Source of the DNA: UBA525 sp964589765
GTDB taxonomy: Archaea > Nanobdellota > Nanobdellia > Woesearchaeales > UBA525
Assembly (NCBI GenBank): GCA_964589765.1
Contig: CAZPUM010000008.1
Location: forward strand, 1 to 49,170
DNA: 49,170 nucleotides
Direction: 5' to 3'
Below the pieces are notes generated by a model that worked only from the letters and a program-made list of their open reading frames with translations, was not told the origin of the DNA and ran no database searches. This document shows positions 31,302 through 39,370 of the stretch, piece after piece. The first letter of the stretch is position 1, and each line of letters starts with the position of its first letter. The position numbers were made by a program, and so were the translations under genes.

Positions 31302-33680
31302 ATGGAACTTCCTAAAAGGTACGACCCGAAGGAATCGGAAAGCAAGTGGCAAAAGTTTTGGGAGAAAGAAAGAATCTTTGTGTGTGAACCTGATTCAGAG
31401 ACATACGCAATAGACACGCCACCTCCAACAGTTAGTGGACGAATGCACATAGGTCACTCATGTTCATATGCGCAAGAAGACTTTTATGCTCGATTTTGGA
31501 GAATGAAAACAGGAAAAGTGTTCTATCCATTCGGTACTGACGATAACGGCCTTCCTACAGAGAAACTCGTGGAGAAGACCAAAGGAGTTAAGTCCACGAA
31601 AATGTCCAGACAGGATTTCAGAAATCTCTGCCTCGAGACCGTTAAGGAGTTGCTCCCTGAGTTTATAGAGGATTGGAAAAAACTAGGGATGAGTTGTGAT
31701 TTTTCATCTCCTTACAGTACAATCGACCCCAAATCCCAATCAAACAGCCAACGGAGTTTTATTGACTTATTTAGGAAAGGACGCACTTACAAACAAGAGA
31801 CCCCTGTGGCTTGGTGTGTTCAGTGTCAGACAGCTATAGCACAGGCAGAGTTTGACAATGTCAACAAAACAAGTAAGTTTAACGATGTCATATTCAAATG
31901 TGGAGACAAAGATTTAGTTATTAGTACGACAAGACCTGAGTTTATTCCAGCTTGTGTTGCCATGGCTGCGCACCCTGATGACGGCAGATACAAGGATTTT
32001 CGGGGTAAACACGTTCAGGTTCCTCTTTGTGATTATGAAGTCCCCTTGATTTTTGATAAAGATGTCGCTATAGACAAAGGGACTGGTTTGATGATGGTTT
32101 GTACCTTTGGTGACAAAGAGGACGTTGACAAATGGTTCAGACATAAACTTCCGCTTCGAATGGTTATCACTCCTGAAGGCACTATGAGTGAACTTGCAGG
32201 CAAGTATTCTGGGATGAAAATCGATGAGGCCCGTAAGGCAATCCTATTGGATTTAGAGGACGCAGGTTTATTGGTGAAACAAGACCAGATTACTCATGCG
32301 GTCAATGTTCACGAGCGTTGCGGAACGGGCATAGAGTTCCTTAAGTCCAGCCAGTGGTTTATTCGCGTCATGGACCTTAAGGAGGAATTGCTTGAGGCGG
32401 GCCGAAAGATAAAATGGCACCCTGAGCACATGCGAGTTCGTTACGAACACTGGGTTGAGAACTTAAATTGGGACTGGTGTATCAGCAGACAGCGTTACTA
32501 CGGAGTTCCATTCCCTATCTGGTGGCACAAGGGTAGGAAAGAATGGGTTACAGCAGAGTACGAACAACTTCCTGTTGACCCGCTTGTTGACAAGCCAAAA
32601 TCTGTTCCAGAATCAGAATGGGACCTATTGGAGCCAGAAACAGATGTTATGGACACATGGGCCACTTCTTCTGTTTCGCCACATATCGCTTTGAACTGGC
32701 ATGAAGAGACTGAAAAGGCAGAGTCGCTATTGCCGATGACTCTTAGACCTCAGGCGCATGATATCATCAGAACTTGGGCATTTTACACAATTGTAAAAGG
32801 TCTGTTAAACAACAACAAAATCCCTTGGGAGCATATCGCAATCTCAGGATTTGTTACTGACTCTAAAGGGGAAAAGATGTCTAAGTCTAAGGGCAACGTT
32901 GTTGCTCCCCAGGATGTTATGGAGAAGTATTCATCAGACACTGTTAGGTACTGGGCTGCGGGTGCGAAACTTGGGGAGGATATCCCCTACATGGAAAAAG
33001 ACTTTGTCACTGGCCACAAGACTGTGAACAAGATATGGAATGCGAGCAAGTTTGTGTTGATGAATCTTGAGGATTACAAAGGGTTTAATGGAAAGTTCGA
33101 CGACCTTGAAGTTATCGACAGGTGGCTGTTGAGTAAGTACAATCGTTTGGTGAAATCCGCAACGGAGAGATTCGAAAATTACGACCACAGTAAGGTCAAA
33201 TTTGATGTTGAACAGTTCTTCTGGAACGATTTGTGTGACAACTATTTAGAGATTGTAAAAGGAAGACTGTATGAACCCAAAGATGAGATTCAGAAACAGT
33301 CGGCGCAGTATGTTTTGTCCCAAGTTATTGATGGTGTTCTGAAGATGTTTGCTCCATTCATGCCTTTCATTACAGAGGAGATTTACTCTTTGTTGCCTTT
33401 CGAGAACAAGACAAAGTCTGTACATATCGCAAAATGGCCTGAGTTCAGGCCCGAGTGGGATGACGGGGAGGCAGAACTTATCGGCGAGGATATAGTGAAG
33501 GTTGTTCAGATTGTTAGAAAGTACAAATCTGAGAACCAGTTATCCATGAGCGCACCTGTAAAGAAACTGACTGTTATAAGTAAGCACGACTTAACTCTTG
33601 CCGAGAACGACTTGCTCTCAGTTACAAAATCTGAAGATTTCTCGCATTCTAAGGGAGATTTTAAAGTTAAAGTTGAGTAA
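31302..33680 (+). CDS. valS: Valyl-tRNA synthetase
   Basis: The 792-residue class I synthetase has the HIGH motif in TPPPTVSGRMHIGHSCSYAQ (about 38-57), FGTDDNGLPTEKLVEK, the ValRS-type editing domain entry WCVQCQTAIAQAEFD, and the KMSKS loop GEKMSKSKGNVVAPQDVM (about 523-540), then RYWAAGAKLGEDIPYMEKDF. The DDNGLPTE variant separates ValRS from IleRS and LeuRS. Known: charges tRNA-Val and edits Thr. The start ATG 31302 has a GGAGG site 10 bases upstream. The C-terminal end is short, without an obvious coiled-coil arm. Confidence 0.95.
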   Translation: MELPKRYDPKESESKWQKFWEKERIFVCEPDSETYAIDTPPPTVSGRMHIGHSCSYAQEDFYARFWRMKTGKVFYPFGTDDNGLPTEKLVEKTKGVKSTKMSRQDFRNLCLETVKELLPEFIEDWKKLGMSCDFSSPYSTIDPKSQSNSQRSFIDLFRKGRTYKQETPVAWCVQCQTAIAQAEFDNVNKTSKFNDVIFKCGDKDLVISTTRPEFIPACVAMAAHPDDGRYKDFRGKHVQVPLCDYEVPLIFDKDVAIDKGTGLMMVCTFGDKEDVDKWFRHKLPLRMVITPEGTMSELAGKYSGMKIDEARKAILLDLEDAGLLVKQDQITHAVNVHERCGTGIEFLKSSQWFIRVMDLKEELLEAGRKIKWHPEHMRVRYEHWVENLNWDWCISRQRYYGVPFPIWWHKGRKEWVTAEYEQLPVDPLVDKPKSVPESEWDLLEPETDVMDTWATSSVSPHIALNWHEETEKAESLLPMTLRPQAHDIIRTWAFYTIVKGLLNNNKIPWEHIAISGFVTDSKGEKMSKSKGNVVAPQDVMEKYSSDTVRYWAAGAKLGEDIPYMEKDFVTGHKTVNKIWNASKFVLMNLEDYKGFNGKFDDLEVIDRWLLSKYNRLVKSATERFENYDHSKVKFDVEQFFWNDLCDNYLEIVKGRLYEPKDEIQKQSAQYVLSQVIDGVLKMFAPFMPFITEEIYSLLPFENKTKSVHIAKWPEFRPEWDDGEAELIGEDIVKVVQIVRKYKSENQLSMSAPVKKLTVISKHDLTLAENDLLSVTKSEDFSHSKGDFKVKVE

Positions 33681-33711
33681 CTCTTTTATACGTGCTAGTA
33701 TCAGGAAGGTT

Positions 33712-34092
33712 ATGGGAAAAAAAGAGATAGGACCTGATAGGTTCATAGAAAAACTACAGCTTTACGAGAATGAACTTGGAAGGCAGATTGAGAAGGTTGA
33801 TGGGCTTGCTGATGGTAGCGGTTTATACGAAGGGCTTTCTAGAAACTTGAAAGATGTTCTTGATGGTGTGAAGAAAACAGAGTCACACGCAAGGCTTGTT
33901 AGACGCTTTCCTGGGGAGGATTACCCCATGTTTGACAGGATTGTTGATGAGGCAAGGGGTGCAACGGACAAGGTTGCCAAGCTTGCGGGTACTGAAAGCT
34001 CAGAAAAGATTCTGGAAAAAGTAAGTAAGAGTCTTAAAGTTGCAGGCAAAAATGTTGGCATGGCTCAAAAGTATGTTTACAGCAGAATCTAG
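33712..34092 (+). CDS. Small helical protein of unknown function
   Basis: I choose ATG 33712 (126 residues, MGKKEIGPDRFIEKLQLYE) because a TATA-like TTTTATAC box (about 33684-33690) lies 26 bases before it. Upstream in-frame starts lie inside valS. The protein is helical throughout, with repeated amphipathic stretches such as KNVGMAQKYVYSRI at the end, and has no recognised domain, signal or membrane helix. It belongs to a group of several such small helical proteins in this window (compare 30106-30393). The 3' end overlaps the convergent GGCT-like gene by 4 bases. Confidence 0.65.
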   Translation: MGKKEIGPDRFIEKLQLYENELGRQIEKVDGLADGSGLYEGLSRNLKDVLDGVKKTESHARLVRRFPGEDYPMFDRIVDEARGATDKVAKLAGTESSEKILEKVSKSLKVAGKNVGMAQKYVYSRI

Positions 34093-34406
34093 TTTCTGAT
34101 GTACAGCTGAACCTTCTCACCATCAGTGGTTACTGCGCAGACTCTTTTGTAAGAATCTGTTTCATAAACATCAAGTATCATCAGTTCTTTTTCAGTAACA
34201 TCAATCACCAGACCTTCTAAACTTCCGTTTCCAGGAACTGCCGAAGGATATGTTTGTCCTTCTATCAAAACAGGCCTTGTTACGAATCCGGGGACTTCGG
34301 CAGGGACTCCTCCGTTTGTGTGACCTAACACTTTCTGTCTTGTGTCGGACTCTTTTAGTGTTCCATAAACAAACAGGTTAATTGTGGGCTCGGGTAGTTC
34401 AGTCAT
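34089..34406 (-). CDS. Gamma-glutamylcyclotransferase-like (GGCT/AIG2 fold) protein
   Basis: The 105-residue protein begins the fold with LFVYGTLKESDTRQKVLG, the YGTL/YGSL substrate loop, and ends it with GLVIDVTEKELMILDVYE then SYKRV, where Glu of LDxYE is the expected catalytic residue. Known for the fold: release of 5-oxoproline from gamma-glutamyl amines or peptides. The substrate here is unknown. Its start overlaps the cysS stop by 4 bases, so the two are co-translated; a link to cysteine or gamma-glutamylcysteine turnover is possible but inferred. Confidence 0.82.
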   Translation of the reverse strand: MTELPEPTINLFVYGTLKESDTRQKVLGHTNGGVPAEVPGFVTRPVLIEGQTYPSAVPGNGSLEGLVIDVTEKELMILDVYETDSYKRVCAVTTDGEKVQLYIRN

Positions 34407-35857
34407 GCTTTTCTCACCTTGTATCCGTTTTTTGTGTCATCTACAATATATCCTTTGGACTTGATTATGTCGCGCAGTTCGTCTGATTTTTTCCAGTTCT
34501 TTTCTGCGCGATACTTCTCTCGGTTCTGTGCGAGCTCGGCAATCTCCAAAGGAATCTTTTCATTTCCCACCTCGGAAAGTTTGAGACCAAGAACATCGTC
34601 GAACTTATCTGCTAGTTCAACTCTCTTGTCTGAACTCAGATTTTCATCTCTTAGAACCGCCCAAAGGACGGCAAGCGCCTGAGGCATATTCAAATCATCG
34701 TTAATTGCTGTGAGGAAAGCAGTGTTGTGTTTCTCGACTAATTCGTCGTCATCCTCTTTGTCAATCTCGTTTTCTTTAAGGTCGAGAAGCTTTGTCTTGA
34801 TACTGTCAAGCCCGTGTTTCGCGGTTTCCAAGGCCTCCCAGCTGAATGTTAACTGTTGTCGGTAGTGGGCTGTGAGGCACATATACCGATAAACAACAGG
34901 GTCAAACCCGTGCGCTTTCAGTGTTGCTAATGTTATGAAGTTTCCTTCGGATTTTGCCATCCTACCCTTGTCCATGACGAGGAACTCGCTGTGAAGCCAG
35001 TGTTTTACCCATGGTTTTTTACCTGTGGCGCCCTCAGCCTGAGCAATCTCATTTGTGTGGTGGACCTGGATATGGTCGATTCCGCCACAGTGAATATCGA
35101 ATTGGTCTCCTAGGTATTTCATGCTCATTGCTGAACACTCGATGTGCCATCCTGGGAATCCTAGTGTTTCCAGTTCCTCTGCTGTGAGTGTTGGTCTGAG
35201 TTTATCGGTTACGAGGGTTCCTGCTCTGTCGCCTTGGAATATCCACTCCATTGCCCTTTGTTTGGTTTTTGGGCTGAACTTCCAGATAGCAAAGTCAGTA
35301 TGGTTCTTTTTTTCGCCCACAACAACTCTGTGTCCTGCCTTTAGTTGTTCCAGTTTCAGTTTTGTCAGCTTGCCGTAATCGTCTATTTTTGTTGTGTCAA
35401 AGTATATTCCGTCATCTGTCTTGTATGTGAAGCCGTTCTTTTCTAGTGCTTTGACCTGCCAAATCTGTTCTTTAATGTGTTCTGTGGCTCTGCACCAGAC
35501 TTCTGGCTCCTGTATGTTCAGTTCCTCAATGTCTTTCTTGAAAGCCTCTGTGTATTCCTCAGCTATCTCCCAGACGGTTTTGCCTTCTCTCTGGGCTCCT
35601 TTCTCCATTTTGTCCTCTCCTTCATCCGCATCAGAGGTTAGGTGGCCTACATCTGTAATATTCACCACGTGCTGGATCTTGAGTCCGTTGTATAGTATTG
35701 TTCGTCTTAGAATGTCCTCAAAGATGTAGGTCCTGAGGTTGCCTATGTGGGCGTAGTTATAGACGGTGGGTCCGCAAGCGTACATTTTTACGATTTTACC
35801 GTCAAGAGGTTCCAGGGGTTCTTTCTCTCGAGACATGGTGTTGAACAGTTTGAGCAT
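34403..35857 (-). CDS. cysS: Cysteinyl-tRNA synthetase
   Basis: The 484-residue enzyme has LKLFNTMSREKEPLEPL at the N-terminus, the zinc/HIGH region KMYACGPTVYNYAHIGNLRTYIF (about 24-46), the GWHIECSAMS and FDIHCGGIDHIQVHHTNEIAQ zinc ligand region, and a KMSKS-like MAKSEGNFITL (about 290-300). The canonical second Lys-Met pair is replaced by RMAKSEG, a variant seen in other archaeal enzymes. A direct CysRS means this organism need not use the SepRS/SepCysS route. A TATA-like box lies near 35877-35886. Confidence 0.95.
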   Translation of the reverse strand: MLKLFNTMSREKEPLEPLDGKIVKMYACGPTVYNYAHIGNLRTYIFEDILRRTILYNGLKIQHVVNITDVGHLTSDADEGEDKMEKGAQREGKTVWEIAEEYTEAFKKDIEELNIQEPEVWCRATEHIKEQIWQVKALEKNGFTYKTDDGIYFDTTKIDDYGKLTKLKLEQLKAGHRVVVGEKKNHTDFAIWKFSPKTKQRAMEWIFQGDRAGTLVTDKLRPTLTAEELETLGFPGWHIECSAMSMKYLGDQFDIHCGGIDHIQVHHTNEIAQAEGATGKKPWVKHWLHSEFLVMDKGRMAKSEGNFITLATLKAHGFDPVVYRYMCLTAHYRQQLTFSWEALETAKHGLDSIKTKLLDLKENEIDKEDDDELVEKHNTAFLTAINDDLNMPQALAVLWAVLRDENLSSDKRVELADKFDDVLGLKLSEVGNEKIPLEIAELAQNREKYRAEKNWKKSDELRDIIKSKGYIVDDTKNGYKVRKA

Positions 35858-35965
35858 GGTTCAGCAACTGAAGTGTGATATTTAATGAATTCGCTGTATT
35901 TACTATATAGAAAATAATTATTTTGCCAAATTCTTGGATTGTGACACCATTATTTAGTAGTAACG

Positions 35966-35984
35966 AAGCGAAACGCTTATAAAT
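35966..35984 (+). promoter_or_regulatory. TATA-like box with abutting inverted repeat
   Basis: The inverted repeat AAGCG-AAA-CGCTT (35966-35978) runs into the TATA-like CTTATAAAT (35976-35984), which lies 25 bases before ATG 36005. A protein bound to the repeat would block TBP. Operator function is inferred from symmetry and position only. Confidence 0.35.
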
Positions 35985-36004
35985 TAAATGGGGCTCGACA
36001 TATT

Positions 36005-36196
36005 ATGAAGAATGATGACGGATTCATTTACGAGGAGCCAGAGGGCCTTTCGGAAGATGATGAGAAAGTACTGCAAGGTCTTAAACACGGTACAAAAATA
36101 GACCCTGTAACAGGAAGGTCTCAGAAGAAAATTAACATTCTGAACAAAAAAAAGCTTTCCTATTCAGAAATGGATGAGTTTTTTCTTGACTTCTAG
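36005..36196 (+). CDS. Small acidic protein of unknown function
   Basis: The 63-residue frame encodes MKNDDGFIYEEPEGLSEDDE, a central basic stretch (RSQKKINILNKKKLSY) and an acidic-hydrophobic end (DEFFLDF). No fold is recognised. The start is well supported by the TATA-like box 25 bases upstream. The next gene has its own TATA-like box (36201-36209) beginning 5 bases after this stop, so they may be transcribed separately. Confidence 0.6.
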   Translation: MKNDDGFIYEEPEGLSEDDEKVLQGLKHGTKIDPVTGRSQKKINILNKKKLSYSEMDEFFLDF

Positions 36197-36231
36197 ATAA
36201 TATTTATAACTCCATCTTGTTATAAAACATT

Positions 36232-36768
36232 ATGAACGAGCACAGAGTTATAATCCAAAAGGCTCTAGAGGTAATATCTGACCACTCTGTGAAAGACAGG
36301 ACCATCAAAAGAAGGATAAAGCTGTTTAATGATGTCGTTGTGAACGGGAGTTTTACAAAAGGGCCAGAACTTCAGAGAATGCTTCAGAACATTCTTGATA
36401 GGATTAGTTACGTTGAACATAAGCTGAAAAATAGAAATTTTGAATTTTATAACAGGATTCCAACTGCAGGGTTGAACGTTCCAGATGAAGTTTTCCAGGA
36501 CGCTAAGATTCAGGGTGAGAAGCTAATGATGTTACGTTCAGGAGACCCTTCCGATTTACTCCAAGACCTCCACATTGTGAATAAACTACTGGGTTTTGCC
36601 AGGATGAAACTCTCTTCCAGTAAGAATGAAACATCAGCTTTCAGACTTTTGCAGGAGGCGATGTACTTTGCTGAGATGATACCTGTAAAAGAGAAGATTT
36701 ACGCGAATAATGTCGTTAGAGAGGCAATTGAACTTGAATCCGTTGACAGCAAGGTTGTGAATCTATAA
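36232..36768 (+). CDS. Helical protein of unknown function, coupled to a 2H phosphoesterase
   Basis: The 178-residue protein is helical (VIIQKALEVISDHSVKDRTIKRRIKLF; LQRMLQNILDRISYVEHKLKN), without recognisable motif or membrane helix. A TATA-like TATTTATAAC (36201-36210) precedes ATG 36232 by 26 bases. Its stop codon shares one base with the start codon of the 2H phosphoesterase gene (TAATG), so the two proteins are translationally coupled and may work together in RNA metabolism. That link is inferred from the coupling. Confidence 0.65.
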   Translation: MNEHRVIIQKALEVISDHSVKDRTIKRRIKLFNDVVVNGSFTKGPELQRMLQNILDRISYVEHKLKNRNFEFYNRIPTAGLNVPDEVFQDAKIQGEKLMMLRSGDPSDLLQDLHIVNKLLGFARMKLSSSKNETSAFRLLQEAMYFAEMIPVKEKIYANNVVREAIELESVDSKVVNL

Positions 36769-37286
36769 TGCGTTACGCCATATATTTTGTTCCTAGGAAG
36801 CTGGAGCGTGAGAAATTAGCACTTCTACGAAGACAACTTTGTAAAAGATTTCAGAACAGAAAGGCGGTGATGTATCCAGTTCATATGACGCTTGTTAGGG
36901 ACATAAGCCTGGATGATTACAAAGGACTGGTCTTTAGCCTGAAAAAACTGTGTGCGGGTGAGAAATCTCTCAAATTAAATCTTGCTAGCAATCTGGCAAC
37001 CAGAAAAGGTTGGGGGGGTATTGAGGTAAAAAATGGCCCTAAACTCAGGGCATTACAAAAAAGAGTGTCCAAGATAGCATCAAAATATGGGTGTGTCGCG
37101 CCCTTTGAGTTCGACCCTCACTTTAGTATGGTCTATTCTAAAAGTCTATCGAGCTTATGTACAAAAACCAGTCCGGTAAAAAAGATTCTGTTGGACAGAA
37201 TAAGTTTGGCTCTCCAAACCTCTCCAAAAACCCCTTACAGGGTGATTAAACATTTTGAGTTTGGTACCAATGGGCCATCTGTCTAG
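36768..37286 (+). CDS. 2H phosphoesterase (LigT-like)
   Basis: The 172-residue protein has the two HxT/S motifs of the 2H superfamily: YPVHMTLVRD (about 36-45) and FDPHFSMVYS (about 114-123), each on a strand at matching positions of the pseudo-symmetric fold. Known for the superfamily: 2'-3' cyclic phosphodiesterase or 2'-5' RNA ligase-type chemistry on RNA ends or tRNA-splicing products. The substrate here is not clear. Start overlaps the preceding stop by one base; the 3' end overlaps the convergent gene by 41 bases. Confidence 0.8.
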   Translation: MRYAIYFVPRKLEREKLALLRRQLCKRFQNRKAVMYPVHMTLVRDISLDDYKGLVFSLKKLCAGEKSLKLNLASNLATRKGWGGIEVKNGPKLRALQKRVSKIASKYGCVAPFEFDPHFSMVYSKSLSSLCTKTSPVKKILLDRISLALQTSPKTPYRVIKHFEFGTNGPSV

Positions 37287-37608
37287 AGACCGATTTAACC
37301 AGGGTAGGAAACCTCTCGGAATATTCTGAAAGTTTAGGCCCTACATGGTAGTTCTCTCTCAGAATCTCTCCATCAGGACCCATAACAAAGTATATTCCTG
37401 AAGAACCAGGTACTTCTGCAGGGTTTTTGGAGCCCGCTCCAATCGCAACACAGACACCTAAATCACCTTCTTTTACGAGGGGTGTTCCTGTGGGTCGTGC
37501 TACTCCTCCCTCAGTTACTCGAATTTCGTATCTCTGGGCCTTGTGGACTCGCATTTTCTTTAAGCCCAAGTCCAGAATTTCGGTCAGTTTTTCAGGTGCT
37601 TTACTCAT
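37246..37608 (-). CDS. Conserved-looking protein of unknown function
   Basis: The 120-residue protein has a helical start and a beta-rich middle (QRYEIRVTEGGVARPTGTP, GDLGVCVAIGAG, SGIYFVMGPDGEILRENY). I do not recognise the family. A TATA-like CTATAAATTT (37631-37640, used on the minus strand) lies 27 bases before the ATG. The last 41 bases overlap the 3' end of the 2H phosphoesterase gene on the other strand. Confidence 0.6.
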   Translation of the reverse strand: MSKAPEKLTEILDLGLKKMRVHKAQRYEIRVTEGGVARPTGTPLVKEGDLGVCVAIGAGSKNPAEVPGSSGIYFVMGPDGEILRENYHVGPKLSEYSERFPTLVKSVSRQMAHWYQTQNV

Positions 37609-37684
37609 GATGGGGGGATTGGGAGTACACCTATAAATTTTCTGGATGGCAATTAATAAATATGGTTCTTGGGCAGTTCTTAAA

Positions 37685-39370
37685 ATGAGTGATGAAGAGA
37701 AGATATTGGCGTGTATTGAACAAATTTACCCTGGCGAGTCCAAAAGAATTCTTTCTGAGCTTGATTTTAAGGATTTGAAAGAACAACATAGTTCTGTTTC
37801 CTACACAGACCTTCAGATCTATATCACTTACGCAAACAGTTTCCCTAATCAGTTATCGGAAGGTGATTTCGGAACACTTGCTGAACAGGTGTCTAGAATC
37901 AAGGATATAGGGTTTAATACTATGCACATACTGCCCTTTCTGGAGTCTCCAAGGATTGATGAAGGGTTTGACGTTTCAAATTATTTTAGAGTAGACGCGC
38001 TATATGGGGGAGAAGAAGAATTCAAGAGATTTCTCGCTGAGGCAAAAAAGCATGGTATGGTCTTGATTATGGACTTTGTTCTTAACCATGTGAGTGAGAA
38101 ACACGATTGGTTTATAAGAGCCCAAAAAGGTGAGGAGAAATACAGAGACTTTTTTGTTTTCAGGAAATCGAAGCCTCAGGTAATAAAAAAAGAAGAAAGC
38201 ACAAAAGGAATCTTAGTAACATACAACTTCAACAGGGGTTCACAGGGAATTAAGGTTGTTTTTCCTGATCAGATGGGTGAAGTGCCTCATTTCAGGCAGG
38301 GTTATGATGGATTTTGGTACTTTCACACTTTCTATCCGCAACAGATAGATCTGAACTGGAAAAACCCTGACGTTTTCATTGAAATGGCAAAAATACTTAT
38401 TTACTGGGCTAGAAGAGGATTCAGTTTCAGACTTGATGCGGTAACCCATATTGGAAAAGAATTGGAGAAAGGAGTTAACAGCAAAGGCGATTCGGTCAGA
38501 AGTATAATGCTTGCACTTAAGAAAATACTTTCAGTGATAAACCCCTGTTCTGTGTTCCTTCCGGAGGTTGCAGGCTTTAAGAAAGATGTCTCGATTTACT
38601 TCGGTAAAAATGAGGTGCTTTCCGATTTGTGCTATGACTTTGAGTGTACAGGAAATATCTGGGCATCACTCCTGCTTGAAGACAAGAAGTTTATTGTGAA
38701 TGATCTGGAGTCAAAGGCGCAGATACCTGGGTGGGGGCAATGGGTCTATTTTCTGAGGAATCACGATGAACTAATAATAAACAGACTACCAAAGGGGGTG
38801 CAGAAGAAATTACTTAATGCTCTTGAAGGCAAGACTGAAAGATACAGAGCAGGAACAAAATTGACGGGAAGAGTTGCTAGTATGCTTGACGGAGATGAAA
38901 AAAGAACTGTTCTTGCTCATCTTCTTCTGGCAAGCCTTCCATACATTCCCCAGGTTGTTTATGGTGATGAGGTTGGTAAACTTAATGATTATGAATACAT
39001 GAAAAAGCGAGTAGACGAAAAAAGGGCTCTGACAAGTCTTGAGGTTCGTCCAGATGTAAGAGATATTAATAGGGGTATAGTAACAAGAAATGATTTAGAA
39101 AAGGGCGCGAAGATACAGGCGGAGATTGCGAATATTTTCAGAGTGAGGGCGGACTGGCATTTTTCCAGAAAATGGCCTAGGGTAATTTTTCAACAAGATA
39201 AGCGTCTTCTAATGCTTCGATATGAACTGCCAGGAAAACAACTTTCTATTTACATCAACCTTTCAAGTGACTCTTTACCTTTAGATTCCGAAGGAAAGAT
39301 TGTTCTTTCGGTTAATGGCGGTTGTGGTGAGCAATTGCCTGCATATTCAGGAATCTGGGTTGTTGAATAG
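37685..39370 (+). CDS. GH13-family alpha-glucan/sugar enzyme
   Basis: The GH13 catalytic regions are intact: region I DFVLNH (about 131-136), region II FSFRLDAVTHIG with the nucleophile Asp (about 247-258), region III FLPEVAG with the acid/base Glu, and region IV LRNHDE with the transition-state Asp. The layout with TDLQIYITYANSFPNQLSEGDFG resembles sucrose phosphorylase, amylosucrase or trehalose synthase-type subfamilies more than secreted amylases; there is no signal peptide. The start ATG 37685 follows a TATA-like TTAATAAATA (37653-37662) by 27 bases; the ATG at 37646 is less likely. The 3' end overlaps the MsrAB gene by 24 bases. Confidence 0.85.
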   Translation: MSDEEKILACIEQIYPGESKRILSELDFKDLKEQHSSVSYTDLQIYITYANSFPNQLSEGDFGTLAEQVSRIKDIGFNTMHILPFLESPRIDEGFDVSNYFRVDALYGGEEEFKRFLAEAKKHGMVLIMDFVLNHVSEKHDWFIRAQKGEEKYRDFFVFRKSKPQVIKKEESTKGILVTYNFNRGSQGIKVVFPDQMGEVPHFRQGYDGFWYFHTFYPQQIDLNWKNPDVFIEMAKILIYWARRGFSFRLDAVTHIGKELEKGVNSKGDSVRSIMLALKKILSVINPCSVFLPEVAGFKKDVSIYFGKNEVLSDLCYDFECTGNIWASLLLEDKKFIVNDLESKAQIPGWGQWVYFLRNHDELIINRLPKGVQKKLLNALEGKTERYRAGTKLTGRVASMLDGDEKRTVLAHLLLASLPYIPQVVYGDEVGKLNDYEYMKKRVDEKRALTSLEVRPDVRDINRGIVTRNDLEKGAKIQAEIANIFRVRADWHFSRKWPRVIFQQDKRLLMLRYELPGKQLSIYINLSSDSLPLDSEGKIVLSVNGGCGEQLPAYSGIWVVE

